64,000 nucleotides of DNA from Protea cynaroides (lineage: Eukaryota; Streptophyta; Magnoliopsida; Proteales; Proteaceae): NCBI GenBank assembly GCA_028583415.1, contig CM053269.1:43637016-43701015 (forward strand). Reading direction: 5' to 3'. Positions 34,301-46,300 of this stretch are shown here, piece by piece. The notes beneath the pieces are model-generated. The model did no database searches. It was not told the origin of the DNA and saw nothing but the letters and a program-made list of their open reading frames with translations. The position numbers and the translations under genes are program-made. Each line of letters opens with the position of its first letter. The first letter of the stretch is position 1.

Positions 34301-37300
34301 TTCGTGCAGCCTTATTCATGCTTATGCAGTTGGTAGAGACATGGAAGAAGCATTATCTTGTGTGAGGAAAATGAAGCGAGAAGGCATTGAAATGAGCTTG
34401 GTGACATACAGTATCCTCGTGGGAGGATTTGCAAAAACCGGTGATGCTGAGTAAGTAAAATTACATATCTGATTCTGAATTACTATATCTCTTTGTTGGT
34501 TGATATTGCTATACAATTTCTGTCCTTGAGTGGATTCTATGAGATCTCCTTTTTAGGTTTTACGTTGATACACTGGAATAATACATTGATAAGTATCTGT
34601 TATAGTTTTTAAATCCATGCTTACTTTTTGGTTGAGGTTTTTGATGGCATCCCCAGGATGCAAGAGGAGAGATAATGAATTTTGATTTTTTCCTATGTTT
34701 TATTGGCTTATTAATTGGATTTATTTTTAATCCTTATAATTTATCAGCCTCTCTTCCTTTATTGTCAAATAATGGATATCACTGAAGAGTGAGTTCCATT
34801 CTCTCATTCCCAAATCTTCATAATTCATAAACTTGAACTCCTTTTAAATCCTTTTAATTTATTCATCTTTCTTCTTTTATATGGTGCATTGCATGATACT
34901 CCGGAGTCTTAATGTGGCTGAATGATTCTTGTAATTTGTTTCTTCCTTCTTTCTATTCTGTTATGCTTATCATAGACATGCTTTCTCTTGCAGTTGCTGT
35001 TTAAAATTTCCTTCTAAAATTTTTTCATGTTTCTTTGGAAGAGCTGCAGATGAATGGTTTAAGGAGGCCAAAGAGAGGAATACAACATTAAATGCTATCA
35101 TATATGGTAATGCTATTTATGCCCATTGGTGAGTATGTTTTAAATGACCCGGTTTAAATTTAATTCCCCATGTTATTTTCTGAATTTTATGAATTTTATT
35201 GTCCTTTTGAACTATAGCTATTGTGGTTGAAAGTTGGATATAGTGTTAGAATGTGTGTAATATCTATTATAAGTCTGCATAGTTTTAAATTTTGGTTTCA
35301 CAAGCCATTTTGCATAGTTCTAGAATGTGTGTATATATATATATGACAATGTGTAAGGCCATTAGAATCCCCTATTTTTTCCTTTTCTGATTATCCCCAC
35401 CACAAAAAAGAAAAAAGAAAAAAAGAAGGTGTATCCGATGTGTGTGTTTGATTGTGTAGAACTGCTATCCATAGTAAGAAGCACCACCTAATGTCTCGTA
35501 AACGTCTGTAAGTTAGACTGCACTGGTTGCCAGTTCCGTTTGGGTTTGAGACCATTGCCTAAGTCAATGCTCCAATCTACCCGATTAGGGGTTAAGATCT
35601 TGGGTTTTATGACATTGCTTTTATGGTATGATTATGTCTTTATTTTATTGTTCTTAGAGAAAGTCTGCTGTTTACTTGAATGTAATGCAAAATGCTTGCA
35701 ATTGCAGTGAGTAAAAAAAATGTTCTACTAACAATTTTTTTGGCTAATTTTTTCTGCAAATGAATTCAAGCCAAACGGGAAATATGGATCGAGCTGAGGA
35801 CTTGGTAAGGGAAATGGAAGGAGGAGGGATTGATGCTCCAATTGATATATATCACACTATGATGGATGGTTATACCAATATTGGCAATGAGGAGAAATGT
35901 CTTACAGTGTTTGAAAGACTTAAGGTACAGGGGAGAGAACATCTCTTAATGCTTTTTACAGACTAGATAGTTCTTTATATATTATATATTCTGATACCTT
36001 TTTTGCTGTTACAGAGTAGGAAGATTAATTTTATTATTCTGATTATGTTTGTAATCTTTAAAAGCTGTTATAAAACCATGGAAATCATTTAGACTGTGAA
36101 TGAACATGTTATCTTGGAAAATCAACTGATGTTTGATAAAAATGAATCTAGTAAAACTTAATAGAACTATATTATTTTTTACAATCCTGGAGATTAATAA
36201 TTACAATCCTTTCTTTATGGGCACTACTGGCACATCATGTTCCCTCTTTGTCACAGGGGAGGTAACCAGTGAGAGAGATGAAGGGGACAATGAGTAACTG
36301 TCTTGCAGGAAAGGGCAATGCTTAAGTTGATATTGACTTGTCATAAGGTTCTTGGTAGAGACCTGTGACACTGTCCTGCGTTTTCTTGGTAAATAAAATA
36401 TAAAACAAATGTTTATGTTGTGTCATAGTCTGAATCCCCTCCCCTCCAAATTTGGATTAAGGGTGCCAATGGGCCGTCTCCTGATGATTTTGGGCTGTAC
36501 CAAATGACATAAGTATTAAAAAAAAAAAGGGGGGGGGGGGGGGGGGCTACAATGACTTTAGAAAAGTGGTGAGAAAAATACATGCATGGATTAGGGTTGA
36601 CAACGAGTTGCTTTGAATAGAGTTGAATGGCGAGACACGACCATGTAGTTGAGCTGAGTTGGGTTGTACTTGTTTTCATTGGCTGCATAACTGTGACTCT
36701 ATATACTATTGCCTGGTTTAAGCATTACCATTATATGGTTTTTTAGTATAAAACATGTTGTTTGGTATTGCTATTGTTGGATTGTGAAGTTCTGGCTCTA
36801 TTTTGTGCTTGATAAGTAGGTCCATGTATTTTATGTTAAAGAACAACAAAAGGTGTTTAGCAAGTTTCAACTTTCAAGTTCCTAAATGTTTGTCAAAATG
36901 TATCAGATCATGAATGCTACTAATGTTTGATGTACTGATCACTGTAAATGTTGCTACAGGAATGCAGTTTTACACCTTCAGTGATAACCTTTGGGTGCCT
37001 ACTTAATCTTTACACAAAGGTGGTGCCAATTACTTTCTACTCCTTTACTGTCTTTTCAATCTTCAAAGACCTTGGTCATCTTCTGGTCCCTCTCTATGTG
37101 TATGTGTGTGTTTTGGTGATGCATGGCCAAGGTTTGAAATTTTGGTTTTGCCAGGCATTTCACCCCTTGCTGAAACCAAAATATTTTATCGAAAAGCGAA
37201 GTTTCGATCGAAATTTGGTATATTATGACTAGAAGTTTCGATGGCCATTTCAGTGGTTGAATGGCCATATTTTGGCCATAAAACTTTAGGGAAACCCTAA

Positions 37301-40300
37301 TTAAGCATCTTTAAACATGTATGAACCTTTAGATTGTGAAATGTATTATATCCTTTCCATCGCAGGGCCTTATATGTGAAAATTTTGAAATTTGGCCAAA
37401 TGATGCTTTTTACGCACCCAAATGCTGAAGTGGATGCTCCACCGCCACCCTTGTTTTGACCAGAATGGTCCCCAAGAAGGGGAACCGAAAGAAAGAGGAA
37501 GGGGGGAGCTTTAAAGAGTGATTTCTGTCCACATCAAATTGGACAAGTAATTCCTAAGCTCCAGCAATGTGTCCATTCCTGATGGAATCAGGACACCTTC
37601 TATCAGATGGAGACAACTTTAACTGGACCTCAAAGGCAATACTTTCATAGATCTGGTTAAGCGTTCTTGATCTGCTCGTCCATCTATGGAGGTTCTTCTC
37701 CATCCAAATGTGGTATATAGATGCATTGAAGGCAAGTCTACCTGTTATATCATAACATCTGTTACCTTTGAAGGCTTTGGTGGCTCATTTCCACGCCCTT
37801 TTAAAATCTCGAACTCGTCTACGGTTGGGACTACATCTTTGATGGACCTCTATTTCCAGATTTGGCCAGAGAAGGAGCATGCAAAGAACAAGCGAGTGAT
37901 GTCCTCTGGGTGTTCCAACACAGGCCATAGGAAGAAGTGGGGGCACAATCAATCTTTAAGTATTGATTCTACAGCAAAATGAAGGATTTTGAAAAGAAAA
38001 AAAGAGTTTTCTAGCAGTTTTGGAGTTCTTGGGCAAAAGGGGCAAAATCTGAAAATTTTGGCGAAATGAATCGAAATATTGTCAAATATGAGGTGAAATG
38101 TTGGTCAAAATCTGGTAAATTGGCTGAGTTGATATGCATTTCGTTTAGAGCCAGCGTGAAACTGAAATATTTCGCCGATATACGTGAAATTTCAGAGAAA
38201 TTTAGTATATGTCCATGGCTGAATATGTTGAAGCTCGAGAACAAATCCAGTGGAGTGAGAAATCCAACAAATTGGGGTGGGGGGTGGGGCAGAAAGGTGA
38301 ACAAGGAGATTGTTGACAAGTGAACATGACCAAATGCTTATTATATAAATCCACCACTTACTTTGAACACCAAACTCAACACATCATCTAAACAGCAGAC
38401 CAAAAGAATGTCTTGTAGGCGACCTCAATAAAATGTGCAAGAGTTGATTAGGTCTTACTTCTTACTAAGTTTACCCCTCTAACTCTTCCTTCGGATTATT
38501 TGCACCTGGCATAGTGTTTCCGATGCTAACTTTTCTATGTGAATCCTCTGATTCAGTACACAGTTTTTGCTTTGGCAACCCTTAATTATATCCACCTCAA
38601 TTGGATTTGTGCATAGTTTCTTATTTGGTGATGTACTGATGTCCTTTCTTTGAAGCCTTAAAGCAGCCACTGGCATAATAAGTAAATAAATAATGACTCT
38701 GACTTGTTTGCTAACCTTATAGGCAAACTTTCCTTATGAATATCAACCTACATGTTTTTCACGTCCTTGAGAGTGCCCATCCTTCTTTTCCATTTCAAAA
38801 CCTCCCATCTTAATGGCACACTCGTTCTTTTTCCGTACTGTTCTATTGAGTAGCTTTGCTTTAAGCGTTTTTATAGCCAATGTCTGACTACACTGGGGCA
38901 AGGAGCCTTCTTCAGCTCGATAAACTTGTTCTTTTGGTTTCGGTTTCTTAGCTTTACTGAAGGACCAGGTCAGCTGGGTGAATAACCAGGTCAGCTCATT
39001 GCTGAGATACTTATCCAGTTGTTGAATGTGTTCATGCTCTACTGGTTGAGAGCATCTAAAACAAGATCCCAATTTGAAAAACATAAAATCACACAAAAGC
39101 TCCAATCAATAGTTATTTAACTAGGGGACTATTTGCTAAACAGTTGTTCACTTTTATGATTTGTACTAACTTGGTTTAATGACAATATTGAACAGAGGTT
39201 CCTGTGAGTGCTTCGTTGGTTTAGGAACACTTATAATGCAGCGTATGTGTTCATCTTCATTGGAATCCCACCCAAATCTTGACACCCCTATCTCGTACAA
39301 TTGCTCTATCTTCAGTTTTTTTATCCTCATCAAATTGCTCCGTCCATTTCCTGAATCTGTGGTAAGGCTCTAAATCCAAATTTCTTTTTTCTTTGGGCAA
39401 CACCAAATGTTGGATAGCCAAGTTTTATGTTTCTCTTATTCTCTTGGTAGCCAAACTTCCGCACATTTTCGGCTCCTTGTACCCACAAGTTATATCAAGC
39501 ATCTTTGAGACAAAACTAAGATCTTCCTTTTGGAAGACTCTGCTGATTGCATCATAGTTGTCAAGGCGCTAAGCGAACCAAGGCGTTGGAGGCCTGATGG
39601 GGAGCCTAGGCGACCAAGGCGCTCACCTAGGTGACCAAGGTGTCCGATTTTCCAAGGCATCACAAGGCCTCCTGGGTGCCTAGGCGATGCCTTGACAACT
39701 ATGGATTGCATTCTAAAATACATACTATTGTATGAGAGAGAGGTAACTAGATATAGTGGATAGACACATGGCTTTGGCTACAAAACCATGAGGCTTTTGA
39801 ACTCAAGGGCATTCGGTCCATGTGCAATTAAATAATTTATGCATAATGTGCATGAATTTTACTCACAGACCCAAGCTATGTTCTAGTTTATGAGGAACTT
39901 GCTTCGTTAAGCTCAGAGCAAAACCATATTGATGTAATACCATTGCTCTAGCGTGTCGTTAAAACAATAGTTCTTGGTTTGAATATCCTCGAATTTCACA
40001 TCAGATCCATATGTGATATAATACTGTGTAAACCGCCTGTCTTAATGGAATTCACTATGCTTACTCTTATCATTTTTAGGCTTCCTGAAAACAACGTTTG
40101 ACTTGCATGTATTAAGCATATATCTAGCATTCTTTCTGAGTCAGGATCAAACTCTTCTTTGTGATGATTTTCTTTGTATGGGTTGTTGATTTCGGATAAT
40201 TAGTTGCGTCTTCTCTCCATAAGCATTGAAGAGGGATTCCTGCTGCCAAAAAAAAGCTCTTGTAGAGTTATGTTTAAGGCTCAAAAAGCCGCTAAAAGTT

Positions 40301-43300
40301 TTGGTCTTTGGTCTAACCGCTGTAGACAAAGCTTGGTTACCCTCTTCAAGAGGTGCTGCATTCCCCGCAGCTCCACCTGTACTTCCAACTGATATCTCCA
40401 CAGGAAGTTGGGGCTGCGGAGCTGGTTGATCAGGATTTTGATCCATTCTCAAAACCTCGCTATGCTGCTTTCATTGCTGACTGCATTATGAAATACATAC
40501 TTCTGTATTAAAGAGAGATGTAATTATGCATACGGTGGATAGACTCATGGCCGTGGCTAGTCCATATGAAATTAAATAGTTTATACATAATATGCATGAA
40601 TTTTACTCACAGATCCAAGTTTTGTTCTAGCTTATGAGGAGCTTTGCTTTTAAGCTCAGGGCAAAACCATATTGCTCTAGTGTGTCGTTAAAACAATATG
40701 TTGTAATATGGTTATAAGGGTATTTATGTACTTGTACCTATTTCTCAGTTATTATAAATAAAGTTGTGGGACTGTCATTAACAGTAAATTCATTTGTCCA
40801 AATCAACATGGTACCAGAGCGAGTCCTCTTGAGATCCAATCCCAGCCGCTACCTTTTTTCCTCTATTTTTTTTTCTTTTCTTTTTTTCTTCACCATCGCC
40901 GCCACAACCACACCTTTCTTCTCCTCTCTCTCTCTCTCTCACCATCCACTACCACATATATCTCTCTCTCCCCTTCCCTTCTTTCTATAACCTCTCTCCC
41001 TCTTTCGCCTCCAATACCGTCGGTGACTTGGTGGTTTAGACAACCACTGCCGAGCTTCGCTGGCTCCTTTTTCCTTGGGTTCTCCACTTTACCATGATTT
41101 GAGAACCCTCGGTGGTCATACTTACCAGCTTTTTCTTGTTCGATGCTGGGAACCATGTTTCTCTGCTTGTATGGGTATGTGAATGTTTGCGGCTTCTCCA
41201 TCTATTCTTAGTGGCTAGACCTAGCCTTTTTTTTTTTTTTTTTTTTTTGAATCTTTGATTAGTATTCGTGTTTGATCTTTTGATCGCATCAATTGGAATT
41301 GAAGGGACGGGTCATGCTACCCATTCTGATTTTCCTTCATTCTTTGTGAGCTCTATCAGTCTCGATGGAAGCAATTATTTGATGTGGTCATGATCTTGTT
41401 ACCTCTCGATTGATTCTTGTGGTAATGTAGGTTACATAATGGGTACCAAGACCAAGCCTTTTGCTGCTAGTGATACCCAAGACAATTGGAGTTCTGTGAA
41501 TTCCCGTGTGATGTCGTTTCTTCTCAATTCCATGTAACCCCAAATTGCACGAGGTTATTTGCTCTTGGATACTACTGCCAAGATATGGACCATAGTTGTC
41601 AAAGCGACAAGGCAATCCAAGGCGTTCGGGGCCATCCTGGGCGCCGAGGAGCCCCGCCTAGACGACCAAGGCGTTCCCAGTGTATTTTTTTTTATTTCTA
41701 AAATATGAATGCTATATTAATATTTATATATATGTAACATTCTACATAAATAATTAATATTTAAGACATAACTTAATTAATATGAGAAAACCAACAAGGC
41801 AACAAATAATGAATAAAGTATAGGACAAAAAAAACATATTTATGACTAACATTTGCGTACTTCTAACAAATTTGACCGGAGCATAACTCCCTTAATGTAG
41901 TTCAGATTCAGGCAATCTCAAATTCATTGCAAAGCTAGCATAATCAGCTTTTTAATAAATCCGAGATTGCTTAAATCCGAATTTTAGGGAAGGAGTTACA
42001 CTCTGGTCAAACCTTGTTCGGAGTACGCGAATGCTGTTTAAAGTCGTCTGATGTAAATTATTTTTTGGGCATCAAAGCAAGAGATTATTTTGGTGCGCTC
42101 TTGGTTTTTAGTGATGCTTTATTATAATAAGATTTATGGAATTTTTATATTTGGAAAAAATCCTAGCCTTTGGAAGTTGAAAATCGCCCCCGCACTCAAA
42201 AATGCAATTTTTGTCTTTGAACTGGAGGGTTGATTTTTTATCCTTGTGGAATTTGAATTTTAGACTATTTTTATTGGATTCTAATGGGGGAGGTGGTATT
42301 TGCTTATTTATGAATAATATCTTAAGTAAATGAAACATTTACTTAAATGATATTAGTCATAAATAAGTATTGCTTGATAAATGTTGTTCCTGCCTAGCCT
42401 AATAAATCTTGTGAAGAAAAGTCAGAAAAACAAAAACACACATAAGGCCCAAGGCGACCGCCCAGGCATTCTGGGCGTCCAAGGCGCCCAAGGCGACGCC
42501 CAGGGATTGCCTTTTCAACACTAATAAGGTGCCCTGGCCCTTGGATCATGCCTGGACTCCTAGGCGACGCCTTGACAACGTATCCAAGGATACCTATTGC
42601 CAAGTTGGGAACGATGCACAGTTTTATGAATTGTGGAAGAAACTTCATGAAACCGAGCAGGAGGATCTCGGTTTGTCTCAGTATTATTTTGAGTTGCGTG
42701 GCTTATGACAGGAATCACATGAGTTGGATTACATTGACACCTTTCAAATTACCTGCGACATTGATGCTACCTCTTTTCAGAAACTGGAGGATAAAAACGT
42801 GGTTTATGATTTTATGGCTGGTTTGATTCTTGAGTATGATCAGATTTGTGCTCAAGTCCTTAGTTGGAATCCTTTTCCTATCTTGGCTTAGGCGTATTCC
42901 TTGGTTCAGTTAGATGATAGTTATCGTGCTGCCATGCTGCCTCCGGTCTCCCAAGACCGCTCTGCTTTGTTTACTGGTTCTGGTTTTAGTTCTCAACCTC
43001 GAGATGTCTCTGCTCGCTCTGGTGACCATACCTCTGCTGATCATAGTTGTCAAGGCGCCAAAGCAAACTAAGGCGTTGGAGGCCTGACAAGGCGCTTAGG
43101 CGACCAAGGCGCCCAATTTTTCAAGGCGTCTCAAGGCTGCCTCGGCGACGCCTTGACAACTATGCTGCTGATCGTAATCCTATCAAATGTGAGTATCGTG
43201 GTAATGAATGTCACACTAAAGAATTCTATTGGAAACTTCGTGGCCCTCCTACCAACTCCTCCCGTGTCTGTGGGCGCGGTCAGTCTTCTCATGCACATCA

Positions 43301-46300
43301 CACTGAGGCTTCTGAGTCCCTCTCATGCCAATGTCGACTCTTTATTCTCCTAGGATGAGCTGGGTATGTTGCACTGTTTGATGAACCGCTTGGATTCTTA
43401 TCCATCCACTGAGAATACGTTTGCTGCTTCCATGGTTCATTCTGACTCCAATTTACCTGCCTCAGGCCTTCCTTTCGGTGGTTACTGTGGCTTGTGGGTT
43501 AGTTGTCTCTCGCTCTTGGATAATTGACTCTAGTGCCACTGATCACATGATTGGTTCCACTACTCTTTTCTTTTTGTATTGTCCTTGTTCAAGTAAGGAC
43601 AAGGTTTGGGTGGCCGATGGTTCTCTTTCCTTTGTTTCTGGGAAGGGTTTCATTGATTGTTCTTCCACACTACCTTTGACCTCTATTCGTGTTTCCAATT
43701 TTTTTACCAGTCTTCTTTCCATTAGTCGTCTTAATACTGACTTGAATTCTAAGGTGACTTTTTTCCTTTCTCATTGTATCTTTCAGGTTTTGGTGATGGA
43801 GAAAACGATTGGCTATGGTAAGGTTCATGGTGGTTTCTATTTGCTTGATGATGGGATCTTCAATGCTCGTCAGGCTCTCCAGACGGATTCTGCTTCAACT
43901 TCTTCGGCTACTGCTGCTGAATTTTTACTTTGGCATAAACAGTTGGGTCACCCACTGGTCGACTCTTAGATAGAGTTTTTACCCGGTTATTTCAGCAATG
44001 TAAACACAAAGTTTTTTTTTTTTTGGGTGAAGCTTGTGTTTTGGCAAAGCAAACACTTTAGTGCTGCTCCTTTGTGTTGATTCCTTATGATGTATGGGTT
44101 CTTGGTCGTTGTGCTTCGGGTTTTGGTAACTGGTCATTTCTTGCATTTATTGATTGTTATACCCGTGTCACTTGGGTCTATCTCCTTCGTCCTAAAAGTG
44201 AGGTCTTTCGGTGTTTTCAGCTTTTCCACAGTGTGCACACCTAGTTTGATGAATCCATTCAAATCCTCTGCAGTAACAATGGTACGGAGTATATGGATGG
44301 AGCCTTTCAAGCTTTTCTTGCCGCCCAAGGGATTTTGCATCAATTTGGCTGTGTTGACAAACTAGCTCAGGTGTTGCCGGAGGCTAAAACTGTCACCTCC
44401 TGGAAGTGACTCTCCCCCTTCTGTTTGCGATGCATGTTCCTTCTTTGTACTGGAGTGACGTGGTTCTGACTGCTGCTTATCTTATTAACCGGATGTCGTG
44501 TTGTGTCCTTTATTTTCAGTCTCCTCTTGTGGTTCTCCAAGGGTAGACTGACTTCCCCATCACCCCACGGGTGTTCGGTTGTGTTTGTTATGCTTAGAAT
44601 CATCAACACCCTAGCAAGCTAGATCCACGGGGTCTCCAGTGTGTCTTTCTTGGTTACTCAACTACATAGAAGAGCTACAAGTGTTACCACCCGTCAACTC
44701 ACAAAGTTTACGTGACTATGGATGTGGTGTTCCATGAGTTGGCGTCCTACTTCTTGCTGGAACCTCCTCCTAGTGAGGATTTCCTTGCTAATGATGTGCG
44801 TCTTGTTGCTCCTCTTCCGGCAGTTACATCTACACCTCTTCTGATGCCTTTAGTTTATGGGAGCCTCCAGTGCAGGTCTATGTTCGTCGCCCTCGTGAGT
44901 AAATAAATACCACCACAGCTCCAACAACTCTATCCAGTCCATTGCTGTCTCCTGATTCGGGTCCTTCCTCTTGTAATCCCTCCGGTCCCTCTCTGGATTT
45001 ATTTGTTACTGTCCATAAGGGAACAAGATCGTGTACCCAACACCCTATTGCTCAAGTGGTGCCTTACACATCTCTGTGCCTTTCTTATCGTGCTTTCGTG
45101 TTGTCTTTGTCCTTTGTTTCTATTCCTTAGACTTGGCAGGAGGGTCTTATTGATCCGAAGTGGAAGGTAGCCATGGTTGAAGAGACGCAAGCCCTTACAA
45201 AGAATGATACTTAGGATCTTGTTGTGAGCTTTAAATAGGTCTTTCTTGTGAAGTAGAACTTGGATGAAACCGAAAGTTGGTTGAAGGCTAGATTGGTTGC
45301 TCGTGGATTCACTTAGACATATGGTGTAGACTATCAGGAGGCGTTTGCCCTTGTTGCTTACCATCTGTGTGATTATCTTTTGTACTGTGAATCTAGGACG
45401 AGACTTGCAACAACTTGACGTTAAAAATGGATTTCTTCATGGTGAGCTCAACGAAGAAGTGTACTTAGATATCCCTCTTGGTTTCTTTGGTCCTGAAACT
45501 CAAGGGAAGGTGTGCAAGCTCAAGCGTGTTTTCTATGGGTTTAAGCAGTCTCCTCGTGCCTGGTTTGGGAGGTTCAACAAAGCCATGATGTCCAAAGGCT
45601 ATACTCAAGCCATGCTGACCATACTCTGTTTATTAAGAAATCTGGTTCACAGATTATTGCTCTCCATCTAGCTCCGGAGTCATCGACCTCCATTCCCTAT
45701 TTTCATCTCGTTTCTTCAATATCCGCTCATCACTCTTTTGGGGAGGGAAGAAAATCAAGCATGGCTCAGTCGTTATCTGGGATTCGGGTGAGACGTCCAA
45801 AGCTATGAAGAGAAGGGTGGGGAATGAAAAGTGCCTCGCCGCCTTCTAGTTAGTCCTTTGCTTACTTCCCAAGGCCAAGAAAAGGGTTTAAGTAGTTCAG
45901 CTCCTCTTCCGAACCACCAATGCTCTTCTGAAAGGGATCTTGAGTCTCCTCCTCTCCTGATCTCTCTCAATATCTCTCTCAATTCGAAGATCCAGGATTT
46001 GAATTGTTGTCCTTTCATTGATTCCTCCTAAAGTTTTCATTTCAATTGGAATTTGGTTATTCACGATGTACGATGATCCCTGTTAAGCATCCATGGCTGG
46101 ATGGTTAAAGCACCAACTCATAATTGGCCAATTCGTAGGTTCAATTCCTGCTGGATGCACGCCAATGGGAACGTTCAATAAGTTTATTGGATTGGCTCTG
46201 TATCAATGGAATCTCATCATCCATATATAACGAATTGGTATGGTATATTCATACAATAACATATAAAAGAAATGGATAAAAAGTAGGGGGGACTTTTGCA

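Larger units (their letters stand above)
41280..43380 (+). pseudogene. Gag remnant of the short-LTR Copia element
   Basis: After removing the inserts at 41591-42580 and 43042-43164, the reading includes QDTYCQVGNDAQFYELWKKL-like gag sequence near 42590-42650, then ELRGL, YDFMAGLILEYDQI and a zinc-knuckle-like CEYRGNECHTKEFYWKL near 43190-43240 (Cys, Cys and His kept). Several stops are present. Confidence 0.75.

Noticed and set aside
39545..40698. Two LTRs of a TRIM element
   Set aside because: The repeated blocks lack TG...CA ends and there is no primer site or purine tract between them; a local duplication fits better.
46087..46159. Functional tRNA gene
   Set aside because: One base is lost and several positions differ from the plastid gene as remembered; it lies in dead transposon DNA.
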